The notes below the pieces were generated by a model, which was not told where the DNA came from, ran no database searches, and saw only the letters and a program-made list of their open reading frames with translations. Positions 1 to 8,521 of a stretch of DNA of 64,000 bases are shown here, piece after piece. Both the position numbers and the translations under genes were made by a program. This DNA comes from Protula sp. h YS-2021 (lineage: Eukaryota > Annelida > Polychaeta > Sabellida > Serpulidae), in contig OX457026.1 in NCBI GenBank assembly GCA_949752745.1, positions 47,811,256-47,875,255 on the forward strand, read 5' to 3'. Each line of letters begins with the position of its first letter. Positions within the stretch are counted from its first letter, which is position 1.

Positions 1-114
1 TGCGGATATATGGAGGATTATGATTGCCACTGCCACAAGTACAATTGCAGGATGTGTGAACCAAACAACTTCTGCGGCAAGTGTGGAGTACTTAAGGTCT
101 GTGAAGCACAGTAG
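1..114 (+). CDS. 3' end of a Cys-rich (zinc-binding-like) protein, cut by the window edge
   Basis: Frame 1 is open from the first base to a TAG at 112-114 and encodes 37 residues with eight cysteines, in pairs such as CHC, CRMC and CGKC, plus histidines. This spacing suggests a zinc-binding module, possibly a RING or treble-clef type, but too little is present to choose. It is convergent with the minus-strand PC4-like gene array that follows, so it could be another gene of the same Polinton-like element. Its start lies outside the window. Function unknown. Confidence 0.4.
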   Translation, partial: CGYMEDYDCHCHKYNCRMCEPNNFCGKCGVLKVCEAQ

Positions 115-117
115 AAG

Positions 118-143
118 CCCCCCCCCCACACACACACACACAC
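118..143. repeat. Poly-C followed by (AC)n microsatellite
   Basis: About ten C residues followed by roughly eight AC units directly after the Cys-rich stop codon. The stretch 144-388 holds no gene I can support. Confidence 0.7.
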
Positions 144-388
144 TGCAAACAAGATGCATGTTTTAGAAAAGCTTATGTTGACTTGATGATTGCTAAACTT
201 GCTTGCTGCGGCACTCCAGACTATCAGCTTTGTCACTTGGACGCTTATTGGGATGTTGTACATCACAGTCTTGATGTGATTGAACTACATTCAAGATTTC
301 TTGGAGAATGTGACACAAACTGGTTTCAAACTGGTCTTGTTTATTGTGTTTTCCAAACTCCCCCCTTCTTATCTACCAACTACTTTTT

Positions 389-592
389 TTACAGTTTTTC
401 TCTCAATACATTGATCAATGCATGCCATTCATTGCAATTTAAATTAATATAGGTATCATAGACATTACACCCACGTTTGTAAAAGCTCTGAAAGCTCACA
501 TAACGCACATCACCAAACTTTATCACTTTAACAGTTTCATGTTCAGACAGTTTCAGTTCATATCCTTCTTCTTCCATGTCCATCAGCCGCAT
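389..592 (-). CDS. Small PC4-like protein (67 aa), last gene of the array
   Basis: ATG at 590-592, 67 residues. The C-terminal part has alternating beta-strand-like segments and ends in an INLNCNEWHALI motif. This resembles the end of the PC4/Sub1 single-stranded-DNA-binding fold, where a 'hydrophobic-x-L-x(3)-E/Q-W-x(2)-L' helix closes the domain. The best support that it is a real gene is a homologue at about 55,990-56,132 beside the second PolB copy. That copy shares the segment around YVSFxSxYKRGxNxYDTY and the polymerase-proximal position. It is the fourth minus-strand gene after PolB. A role in binding unwound DNA during element replication is inference. Confidence 0.55.
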   Translation of the reverse strand: MRLMDMEEEGYELKLSEHETVKVIKFGDVRYVSFQSFYKRGCNVYDTYINLNCNEWHALINVLREKL

Positions 593-605
593 AGGCTGTG
601 TTACC

Positions 606-1001
606 TCAATGGATTTGGTACCCCGCTTGAGTTGTATTCAATCGTCTTCTATGAATTCCAGCCGAAGATTCTTCCCAATCCAATGCGTGTAACAGCGCGT
701 TCCATTCCACTGTGCTGAGGGTGATGATGTCGTAGTGTTCTGTAAGCTCGTCATATCTGCGAAATTGTACAAACACGTCTAGACCGTTCTCAGTCACACG
801 CACGTCTAATTCATTTGAGACTGCTAGGAGAAAGCAGGGTATTCTCAACTTGTCTAGGTGATCCTTCAACACGGATTGGTCATCAAGCAATAGGACGAGA
901 TACTGTCCAAAATGCCGTAGCACAATGTCATCACATAAGTTTCTCAGATAGGAGAATCCATATGTCATGGATTCATAATCCAACAAATAGTCGTCTTCCA
1001 T
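606..1001 (-). CDS. PC4-like protein (131 aa)
   Basis: ATG at 999-1001, followed by an acidic N-terminus. Residues about 55-110 read as strand-strand-strand-helix, with the motif ITLSTVEWNALLHAL, the same closing 'L-x-x-x-E-W-x-x-L' pattern seen in its neighbours. I read this as a divergent PC4/Sub1-like domain (single-stranded DNA binding). It sits between two similar genes on the same strand, 13 bp upstream of the 67-residue gene and about 60 bp downstream of the 1061-1423 gene. The C-terminal tail is basic. Homology to PC4 is weaker here than for the 1404-1775 gene, so the family call is tentative. Confidence 0.45.
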   Translation of the reverse strand: MEDDYLLDYESMTYGFSYLRNLCDDIVLRHFGQYLVLLLDDQSVLKDHLDKLRIPCFLLAVSNELDVRVTENGLDVFVQFRRYDELTEHYDIITLSTVEWNALLHALDWEESSAGIHRRRLNTTQAGYQIH

Positions 1002-1060
1002 CTCGTCTGTGTAAAATATTCATACTCGGATGATGTCGAACAGTGGAAGTTGTATAGCTT

Positions 1061-1423
1061 CTAGGAATCGTAAGACTGCGCGCCAGTACTGATATCAAAG
1101 AAGATCAACTGTGCATATGGTTTATCTGGCACAACTCCCTTATAATCCTTTGGATAATCCTGTACAAGATTTCTACAGAATGTCACACGTATGTTAGAAT
1201 CATATTCAGCCACCGTCACTTCCAGTTTATTTTCAAGTCTGCATTCAAACCCAGGTTCAAGCGGTATGTTTTTAAAGTCTTTCCATACTTCAGGTTTAAA
1301 CCGATAAGCAGAACTTCTCAGAGAACCAATCATCACTTCATTCCTCTCATTTACAGTAAGGTAAACACCATCGTTCAACATGAGTGCATTCATGATTACC
1401 TTGTTATGCGCTGCCGCCGTCAT
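1061..1423 (-). CDS. PC4-like or array-associated protein (120 aa)
   Basis: ATG at 1421-1423, overlapping the last 20 bases of the upstream PC4 gene in another frame, a compact virus-like arrangement. Residues about 12-50 contain a YLTVNERNEVMIGSL strand pair followed by YRFKPEVWKDF, which resembles the W-containing closing helix of the PC4 fold. The second half, around LEVTVAEYDSNIRVTF, may be another copy of the strand pattern. No enzymatic motif is visible. It probably acts with the neighbouring single-stranded-DNA-binding-like proteins, but that is inferred from position only. Confidence 0.45.
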   Translation of the reverse strand: MTAAAHNKVIMNALMLNDGVYLTVNERNEVMIGSLRSSAYRFKPEVWKDFKNIPLEPGFECRLENKLEVTVAEYDSNIRVTFCRNLVQDYPKDYKGVVPDKPYAQLIFFDISTGAQSYDS

Positions 1424-1775
1424 CTTGTCTGCAAAGCCTTTTATCCACTTCTTTCACCTGCTTCTTCAGCATTTTCCATTCAGGTATTGTCAGCAAGATA
1501 CCCTTTTTCGTAGGACGGTTCCTTCCAGTCCAGTCTCTGAGGTACTTGCGAATGTTCACCACACCTTCATTGCTTTGTTTCATAATCTTGATATACTTTC
1601 CATTCCCTAGAGAAAGCATTCCATCCCACGACTGTGGTGGTTGTGGTGCCGCCGCCGTCGCCGTCTCCACTTTTAATTTCTTGATAGTGGTGGTGGTGGG
1701 ATTTTTCACATTCAAGTCTTTCACTGTATCTGCTAGAGTATCCATATCCGTTGTTGCAGATCTTTTCTCATTCAT
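1404..1775 (-). CDS. PC4/Sub1-like single-stranded DNA-binding protein (about 123 aa)
   Basis: The most recognisable member of the array. After a low-complexity N-terminal half rich in Thr, Ala and Pro, residues about 50-115 align by eye with the PC4 C-terminal domain. The visible match includes a glycine and KYIKI strand, VNIRKYLRDW (PC4 has a similar I-R-E-Y segment), a P-T-KKGI turn and LTIPEWKMLKKQV as closing helix, then VDKRL. PC4 domains bind single-stranded DNA and melted duplex as dimers. I chose the ATG at 1773-1775; an in-frame GTG lies two codons earlier. Transcription probably starts from the TATA box at 1824-1830 that overlaps the PolB stop codon. In the element it may serve as an SSB for protein-primed replication (inference). 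Confidence 0.75.
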   Translation of the reverse strand: MNEKRSATTDMDTLADTVKDLNVKNPTTTTIKKLKVETATAAAPQPPQSWDGMLSLGNGKYIKIMKQSNEGVVNIRKYLRDWTGRNRPTKKGILLTIPEWKMLKKQVKEVDKRLCRQDDGGSA

Positions 1776-1823
1776 GTTCACACACCCTCAACAACTCTGA
1801 AGTTTTGGCGAAAGTCTCCCCCC

Positions 1824-1830
1824 TTTTATA
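1824..1830 (-). promoter_or_regulatory. TATA box overlapping the PolB stop codon
   Basis: Minus strand reads TATAAAA followed by a G-run, about 50 bp upstream of the PC4-like ATG. The TAA at 1826-1828 inside it is also the stop codon of PolB, so the two genes abut completely. Confidence 0.5.
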
Positions 1831-2596
1831 CTGTTGCTGCTGCTGCCTTGTAATGCCCATGCGCCAAAGTGGAATAGCCATCATTCAACACGTATCGCTT
1901 ATCAGCATAGGGGGTGAGAGCTACTTTCCTCAACTTCTCCGAGAAAATCTGATGGTCATGACTTCGAATGGTGTGTCCTGTCACCATCATCTGCGTTTGG
2001 TTGAACAAACTGCCTTTATACTGCTGATGTTTTATACGTCTTTGACACGCGTGAGTAATACCTTTGGCCGTACGTTTTTCTTTCCCACCATACATCATGC
2101 TGTACATTTTCGGCCGAAGTCCAACAAACTCTTCAATGGGGATACCTGCCGTCTCATCTTTCATTTTCCCAAGCACTTTCTTATTCATGTTGGAATGCAA
2201 GAAATGATCTGGGGGATAGTCACTTGTGTCGAACAAGTCGGCATCTTCCTGCATATCCTTGTAGATATCATCCGTTTCTATGTCGTAACATAGACTGTCG
2301 GTTTCACTGAACAACAGCTTGGCGTTGGGATACTTGGTCATGATGTAGTTGTAATGAAAGTAAAACATGAGCACTTTGCTGAGGTCAAGAATGGTGAAGC
2401 CGACTTGAATGGGTTTATCCAGAAGCAAGTCCACTTTGTGTAAATGTACCGCGGTCAAATCTTCGTTGAAAATTCTAAATTTGTGGAATGAAGGTTTGGC
2501 TACAAGTTTCTTAAACCGCTTTTCCTGGAGAACGAGTTCCACATTGATGCGCTTTCTCACATTTTCCATGGTTTTGCCAAACACAGAGTTGTTCGT
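1826..2596 (-). pseudogene. PolB C-terminal part (palm motif C, thumb)
   Basis: C-terminal quarter of the family B DNA polymerase, cut off from the rest by the LTR element at 2,597-9,710. It begins within the conserved F-G-K-T-x-E-N-x-R region of motif B and contains motif C at about 2,291-2,318 (LLFSETDSLCYD). The usual first metal-binding aspartate of D-T-D-S is glutamate here, while the copy at 54.9 kb keeps D-T-D-S. Downstream are the RPKMYS and KAKGI-like segments typical of viral and Polinton PolB, and the frame ends at TAA 1826-1828. An apparent GTG start at 2,584 is only a window into this frame, not a real start. Non-functional as it stands. Confidence 0.85.
2592..2596. repeat. 5-bp target-site duplication, left copy
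   Basis: TTCGT directly before the left LTR; the right copy is TTCAT at 9,711-9,715. They differ at one base. The right copy agrees with the conserved PolB coding sequence, so the left copy has probably mutated since insertion. Confidence 0.75.
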
Positions 2597-3785
2597 TGTC
2601 AGAATATGAGTTAAGGGTTTTTAGAAAGGGTCAGAATATAAGTGTCGGAATATAGGTTGAGGTGTGCGAGTGCAGTGACTTTGAGTCTCGGTCGGTTGGT
2701 TAAGTTTGATTTGTGAGAGTTCCATAAACCCGAGATCTTGTCGGGCGGGGTATGCTTGGGATGATGTTCTACTTTTGTAATAAAGACCGATAGGACAGTG
2801 ACGATCAGTTTAGGATTTGGGGGGATCTTGATCCAGTGAACACGATGGAGCTAGTTTTAAGTTTGTTTGATGTCGTTTAGTTAGATTTTGGGTCATCTAA
2901 AAATTTACTTATTTATCAAGTATACCGGTTATCTCCACGAGTCGATATCGAAATTTCAAGTTTCACATAGCGTTGTGTAGAACGCGCCAAGATTGTGCAC
3001 CTGGCAGTATTTTTGTGTTTAAAAATTTTGATATTGTTGGATTTTATGACGAGTGAAATTTTTGTGCTACCTAGCACAAACTTTGCGTGTAATTTTCAAG
3101 TATTTATAAATGCCAGAGATTATAACCGACAAAACCTTTTTGTAGACGAGTTTGTGGTCTTCCCAAAAACATCACTTTTTGGCCCATATGTCACTTATAA
3201 CATATGTTTTTGGGCAGCTATTTTCTTATTGGTTCTAAGTTTAGGCGGGAAGTTCTTCGATTGGTTACATATTTAATGAGCAGCGGCTGTATCGCCAGCG
3301 TGTATATAAGGAGCGCGTCAGCTGCACCAGCAGCAGTCAGTATTCTCGTGGCCTGGGAGCCGGACGCTCGGTGCGAGAATTTCGCGTTATTTCACGTTAT
3401 TTGTGCGTTATTGCAAGGCAAAAGGGAAGAATCGGAAGGATAAATATTAGAATTGATATTAAAGTTATACATTTAAGATAAATCATTCGTTTGCAAGGAT
3501 ATTTGTATTGTTCAGTTTGATTTAGTGGAATTACGCATAATAAACGCTAATCAAGGTATGACTCTTTATTGACTTGAGATAAACTTGCGAAGTAAATCGA
3601 GAACAGACAGTAAACTGTAAAATACAACCTTCGAGTGATACTTAGGTCCGACTCTTGAAGATATTAAAGCATTTAAGCACGGTACACCTAGTGACAGACT
3701 CAAATCAGTGTTAGTCGCACCTGTGACAGCAAGCCATAGGCACCTCAAGCAGTGGATCAGCACGTACACTCACTATACCGTGACA
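2597..3785 (+). repeat. Left LTR (1,189 bp)
   Basis: Direct repeat of 8,522-9,710 at a constant offset of 5,925 bp; I see no differences by eye. Starts TGTCAG and ends TGACA. It contains a TATA box at 3303-3310 and an AATAAA at about 3538. Short open frames inside it occur twice only because the LTR does; I do not treat them as genes. Confidence 0.95.
3303..3310 (+). promoter_or_regulatory. LTR promoter TATA box
   Basis: TATATAAG followed about 30 bp later by an initiator-like TCAGTATT. The copy in the right LTR is at 9228-9235. The AATAAA near 3538 would define a short R/U5 region. Confidence 0.55.
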
Positions 3786-3787
3786 AT

Positions 3788-3805
3788 TGGGGGCCAAGCC
3801 GGGAT
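3788..3805 (+). other. Primer-binding site for minus-strand synthesis
   Basis: TGGGGGCCAAGCCGGGAT lies two bases after the left LTR. Its outer parts match the tRNA-Pro type primer-binding site known from gamma-retroviruses, with a differing central block. The exact primer tRNA is uncertain. Confidence 0.6.
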
Positions 3806-3830
3806 TTTATCTGCGTGGAGGTGAGACGTC

Positions 3831-6800
3831 ATGGAGTCCGACTTACGAACACTGATCGAGCTTGGAACGAAACTAGGATTTAAGGATGAAGAACTGCGAC
3901 GGTTTGTTGAGGCTGAACAGCAGAAGGCAGCTGAACGGGAGCGCGTTGCTCACGAACGTGAACAAAGAGCACAGGAGAGAGAAGACCGCCAACGCGAACA
4001 GGAGAGACGTTTTCAACTCGAAAAGATGGCTGCGGAACTTCGACTTGCAGAAGCTAGAGCAGCTGAACCAGCTGGAGGCGGCGAGCAGAATCCGGTTCGG
4101 AACACAGGAAGTAACCGACCGAAGCTACCGAAGTTCGACGAGAAGGTTGATGATATCGATGCTTTTCTGGAAAGGTTCGAGCGTTTTGCGACGAGTCAAG
4201 AGTGGCCGCGTGATACGTGGACGATCAGCCTCAGCGCTATACTCACGGGTAAGGCGCTAGAAGTGTACAGCAGCATGCCGATTGAGACAGCAAGTGATTA
4301 CGAGACATTAAAGAAAAACATTCTCCGGAGATATCAGATGACGGCAGAGGGATTTCGTTCAAAGTTCCGGGAACTTCGGGCCGAAAAGGACGAATCGGCG
4401 AGACAATACGCTGCGCGACAGAGCCGTTTCTTTAACAGGTGGGTCGAAATGGCAGGAATTGCAAAAACGTTTGAAGGACTTCGCGACCTGTTGTTACAAG
4501 AGCAGTTCATCGGTATGTGTTTTCCAGAACTGGGTCTGTTTCTACGCGAACGTGCACCGGATTCGATTGATGGTACAGTACAGTTGGCGGAACAGTTCCT
4601 GGAGGCACATGGCGGCAACATCAACCAAGGGAGGCCAAAGCCATCGCAGAATCGCACGCCACAGCAACGTAGTGCTGGTGGCCCCCGAGCGCCAAACCAG
4701 GCGCCGTCTTCTGTCGTGTGTTACAATTGCGGTAAACATGGGCATTTCGCCAGAGACTGTTTGAAGAAAGAAGGTGCCGGCCACGTTTCTGCTCAGCGAC
4801 AGCAAGGTGCAAGGATGACGCGGATAGACCGTGGTCGAGGTGCAACTACCACGAAGAACTTCAAGACAGGTGCAGCTGCAGTGAAAGCGATTGTTGACAG
4901 CAATGTGAGAGACGGGCAACTCTTCCTTGCGACTGGCGACGTCATTCCTTACACTGGGGCCATATGCGACCGGATCGAGACCGTCAAGCGCCTACCGTTG
5001 TTCAGAGGCTCGGTTTCAGGACAGAGGGTTGTGGCGTTGAGAGATACCGGTTGTGATAGCGCCGTTGTGAAAGCAGATCTTGTGAAAGAAGAAGAGATGA
5101 CCGGTGAGAAGAGTGGATGTGTACTCATGGATGGCACTCTTCGTACTTTTCCTATGGCTCGTGTTAGCGTCGAGACACCAGTCTACACAGGAATTCTAGA
5201 TGTGATGGTGGTGAAGGATCCACCCTACGATTTGATAATAGGGAACGTCGGTAGTACTGGTGTGGCAACACCGATGCCGACAGTTGAGCCCCACAACAAT
5301 TTCTGCAATGAGCAAGAAGGGAGCATAATGTGCAATGCTCCCCGTGATGATGGAGTCGTCACAAAATTACCCGGAGAGCCCGACAGCAACGCCGTGGACT
5401 CATGTGTGGAATGTCAAGAACGCAACGTGTCAGGTGAGGTAGCTCACGAAGAAGCAATCAAAGTAGCGGCCGTAACTACACGAGCAGAGGCTGTGAGGGA
5501 GAAGAAAGGGAAGTCACCACTCATAACGCCAGATTTGTCTGTGGACAGCACCAATCGAGATGACATCATCCGGATGCAGGAAGAAGACGAGTGCTTGAAC
5601 AAACTGTATCAATATGCCAAGGATAAGACATTGTTCAAGGCGCGCAAGAGAGGAAGCTTCTGCTATGTGGTGAAGAACGGAATGCTTTTTCGTTACTTTT
5701 ATGAGCTGCGGAAAGGCAACGAAGTCAAACGAAAACAGATCGTCGTGCCGAAGCCACTTAGAAGTCATATTATGTCAGTAGCGCACGAATCGATCGTAGG
5801 TGGACATCTTGGCACAAAGAAGACTGCTGATCGAATCGCACCGAATTTTCATTGGCCCGGAATCAATGGTGATGCGAAACGCTTCTGCCAATCTTGTGAT
5901 GTCTGCCAGCGGACCATCCCGAAGGGCAAAGTGCGCAAGGTACCATTGGAAGAGATGCCCTTGATCGAAACGCCTTTCACAAGGGTAGCTGTCGATATAG
6001 TAGGCCCGATCGCGCCTGTTTCGGAAAGCGGAAACCGGTACATACTGACTGTTGTAGATTATGCGACGAGATACCCGGAAGCCATTCCATTGAAACGGAT
6101 AGAGACTGTGTACGTAGCCGAGGCATTACTTGAAGTGTTCAGTAGAGTAGGCTTCCCGAAGGAGATACTGAGTGATCGAGGCACCCAGTTCACATCGGAG
6201 TTGATGGCGGAGTTGGCACGACTCATCTCAATGCGACAGCTTTTCACAATGCCATACAACCCCAAATGCAATGGCCTTTGTGAACGTATCAACGGGGTGT
6301 TGAAGGCTATGCTTACGAGGATGTGCACAGAGCGACCGAAAGACTGGGATAGGTATCTGCCAGCAGTCCTGTTTGCATATAGGGAGGTGCCACAGGCGAG
6401 TACGGGGTTTTCGCCGTTTGAGTTGTTGTACGGCCGGGCCGTACGTGGTCCATTGGATGTTCTCAGGGAGATATGGACGAAGGAAGATACGTCAGCAGAA
6501 ATGAGGAATACTTATACGTACATCGCAGACCTCCGAAATCGTCTTGAGGACACATGTCAAATTGCACGCGAGAGTTTACTTGAGGCCCAGGGCAAGTACA
6601 AGCATCACTATGATCGAAAGACGAAAGAACGGCGATTTGAAGAGGGGCAAAGAGTTTATCTTTTGCTGCCAACTGCGCACAACAAGCTTCTGTTGCAATG
6701 GAAGGGCCCATACAAGGTTACAAAGGTTCTGAACCGCATGGACTATGAGCTAGACGTTAATGGGAAGAAGAAGATTTATCACGCTAATCTTCTGAAGAGG

Positions 6801-8381
6801 TGCGTGGAACGATTAGAGAAGGCCGGAGAAGATGTCGAACAGACAGGAGAGGAATCAGACATAGAAGATGCAAACGTAGCGGCATTTGCACGCATCGCTG
6901 TTATGGAGGAGATGGAAAACGATGAAATTGAGTTTGGATCAGTCGTTGAGAATCTTCCACAAACACAGCAGACCGAAACGATTGATGACATCCACATCAA
7001 CCCGGATCTTCACAGGGATCAAAAGAAACAGTTGCGAGAATTACTGACAGAATTCCAGTCGATCTTCACAGATGTACCAGGGGAGACGACACTCGGAGAG
7101 CATAAGATCGAATTGACAACCCCACAACCCGTGCGTGTTAAGCCGTACCCAATGCCATATGCCAAGCAGCAGGACATAGAGAACGAAGTAAAGAAGATGT
7201 TGGATGCAGGAGTGATTGAAGAAACAGTTTCGGAATACAACTCACCGGTGGTGCTCGTAAAAAAGAAAGATGGAACGATACGATTTTGTGTAGACTACAG
7301 ACGATTGAATAGCGTGACGAAGTTTGACAATCAGCCGATGGGAAATTATGAAGATATCATGGCTAAAGTGGGCAATGACAAGGTGTTTTCAAAGCTTGAC
7401 TTTACCAAAGGGTACTGGCAAATACCGATGGAAGATGAATCTAAGAAGTATACAGCGTTTTCAACAACGACGGGGACTTATCAATTTCGACGCAATCCTT
7501 TTGGGTTGATGAACTCGGGAGCTGCTTTTAACCGGGTGATGAAGCGGTTACTCGACGGAATGACGAAAGTGCATAACTATGTAGATGATCTCCTGCCCCA
7601 CACAAGAAATTGGGAGGGTCACCTAGACGTGTTGCGGGAGTTGTTCATACGCATCCAAAAGGCGAACCTGACCGTGCGACCCTCCAAGACATTCATAGGG
7701 TACAAAGACGTCGGTTTCACCGGACATGTGATCGGAGGTGGTACGTTGCGCATGGAAGATGAAAAAGTGCAACAGATACAGAATGCGACACGACCCAAGA
7801 CAAAGAAACAAGTACGCTCATTTTTGGGACTTGCTGGGTTTTACAGGAAGTTTATCCCAAACTACGCTGCGCTGACTGCACCGTTGACAGACCTGACAAA
7901 GAAAGGCTGCCCAAACGTGGTTGAATGGAAAGAACCTCAACAACATGCGTTCGAGAAGTTAAAGGAACTCCTTACCAGTTCTCCAATTTTGAGGCTAACG
8001 GATTTACAGAAGCCGTACATTCTCCGCACAGATGCTTCGGATACGGGAATAGGGGCGGTGCTACTTCAAGAGTTCGAAGATGGTGTTTTTCCAGTCGCTT
8101 ACGCCAGCCGCAAGCTGTTGGATCGGGAGAAACGATATTCCGTAATAGAACGTGAGTGCTTGGCGATAGTATTTGGAGTCACTCGATTCTCCAAGTATCT
8201 TTACGGGACACATTTCACGCTTGAGACGGACCATGCACCACTTGCTTACTTACGGAAGGGCAAAGTTGAAAGCGGGCGATTGATGCGCTGGTCTCTATTT
8301 TTGCAAAACTATGCCTTTGACGTGAAAATAGTCAAGGGAAGCGACAACTTGGGTGCGGATTATATGAGCAGGATAGAATAG
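3831..8381 (+). CDS. Gag-Pol polyprotein, order Gag-PR-INT-RT-RNaseH
   Basis: Intact 1,516-residue frame starting at an ATG shortly after the primer-binding site. In order: an N-terminal coiled coil rich in Arg, Glu and Gln (about 30-80); a capsid-like gag domain (about 95-260); a CCHC zinc knuckle CYNCGKHGHFARDC (about 297-310); an aspartic protease with DTG at 405; the integrase HHCC zinc domain (H652, H659, C689, C692); the integrase core with D722, D782 and E818, the last two separated by 35 residues as in canonical DDE integrases; and a GPY/F-type module (about 940-990). Reverse transcriptase follows, with VDYRRLN and YVDD at 1250-1253, then RNase H starting around D1401 and running to the end. 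INT before RT is the Gmr1 subgroup order. All catalytic residues I looked for are present, so the element may be competent. Confidence 0.93.
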   Translation: MESDLRTLIELGTKLGFKDEELRRFVEAEQQKAAERERVAHEREQRAQEREDRQREQERRFQLEKMAAELRLAEARAAEPAGGGEQNPVRNTGSNRPKLPKFDEKVDDIDAFLERFERFATSQEWPRDTWTISLSAILTGKALEVYSSMPIETASDYETLKKNILRRYQMTAEGFRSKFRELRAEKDESARQYAARQSRFFNRWVEMAGIAKTFEGLRDLLLQEQFIGMCFPELGLFLRERAPDSIDGTVQLAEQFLEAHGGNINQGRPKPSQNRTPQQRSAGGPRAPNQAPSSVVCYNCGKHGHFARDCLKKEGAGHVSAQRQQGARMTRIDRGRGATTTKNFKTGAAAVKAIVDSNVRDGQLFLATGDVIPYTGAICDRIETVKRLPLFRGSVSGQRVVALRDTGCDSAVVKADLVKEEEMTGEKSGCVLMDGTLRTFPMARVSVETPVYTGILDVMVVKDPPYDLIIGNVGSTGVATPMPTVEPHNNFCNEQEGSIMCNAPRDDGVVTKLPGEPDSNAVDSCVECQERNVSGEVAHEEAIKVAAVTTRAEAVREKKGKSPLITPDLSVDSTNRDDIIRMQEEDECLNKLYQYAKDKTLFKARKRGSFCYVVKNGMLFRYFYELRKGNEVKRKQIVVPKPLRSHIMSVAHESIVGGHLGTKKTADRIAPNFHWPGINGDAKRFCQSCDVCQRTIPKGKVRKVPLEEMPLIETPFTRVAVDIVGPIAPVSESGNRYILTVVDYATRYPEAIPLKRIETVYVAEALLEVFSRVGFPKEILSDRGTQFTSELMAELARLISMRQLFTMPYNPKCNGLCERINGVLKAMLTRMCTERPKDWDRYLPAVLFAYREVPQASTGFSPFELLYGRAVRGPLDVLREIWTKEDTSAEMRNTYTYIADLRNRLEDTCQIARESLLEAQGKYKHHYDRKTKERRFEEGQRVYLLLPTAHNKLLLQWKGPYKVTKVLNRMDYELDVNGKKKIYHANLLKRCVERLEKAGEDVEQTGEESDIEDANVAAFARIAVMEEMENDEIEFGSVVENLPQTQQTETIDDIHINPDLHRDQKKQLRELLTEFQSIFTDVPGETTLGEHKIELTTPQPVRVKPYPMPYAKQQDIENEVKKMLDAGVIEETVSEYNSPVVLVKKKDGTIRFCVDYRRLNSVTKFDNQPMGNYEDIMAKVGNDKVFSKLDFTKGYWQIPMEDESKKYTAFSTTTGTYQFRRNPFGLMNSGAAFNRVMKRLLDGMTKVHNYVDDLLPHTRNWEGHLDVLRELFIRIQKANLTVRPSKTFIGYKDVGFTGHVIGGGTLRMEDEKVQQIQNATRPKTKKQVRSFLGLAGFYRKFIPNYAALTAPLTDLTKKGCPNVVEWKEPQQHAFEKLKELLTSSPILRLTDLQKPYILRTDASDTGIGAVLLQEFEDGVFPVAYASRKLLDREKRYSVIERECLAIVFGVTRFSKYLYGTHFTLETDHAPLAYLRKGKVESGRLMRWSLFLQNYAFDVKIVKGSDNLGADYMSRIE

Positions 8382-8507
8382 ACTATAAATCATTGAGTAA
8401 CAGTGGTAGAAGTTTTACCGGTTACATTGTCGTATAAGCATCAATATGTTGATTTAACGTCCCACTCATATTCTTTAATATGATGGAAACATTTGAGGTG
8501 TTTTCTT

Positions 8508-8517
8508 GAAAGGGGGG
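8508..8517 (+). other. Polypurine tract
   Basis: GAAAGGGGGG a few bases before the right LTR, the expected primer for plus-strand synthesis. Confidence 0.7.
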
Positions 8518-8521
8518 CTGT

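Noticed and set aside
183..452. 89-codon plus-strand frame overlapping the 67-residue minus-strand gene
   Set aside because: No homology or domain; the minus-strand gene has a homologue near the second PolB.
2995..3276. 93-, 79- and 67-codon frames in the LTRs, each present twice
   Set aside because: They duplicate because the LTR does; no recognisable domains, and one is on the strand opposite to the element.
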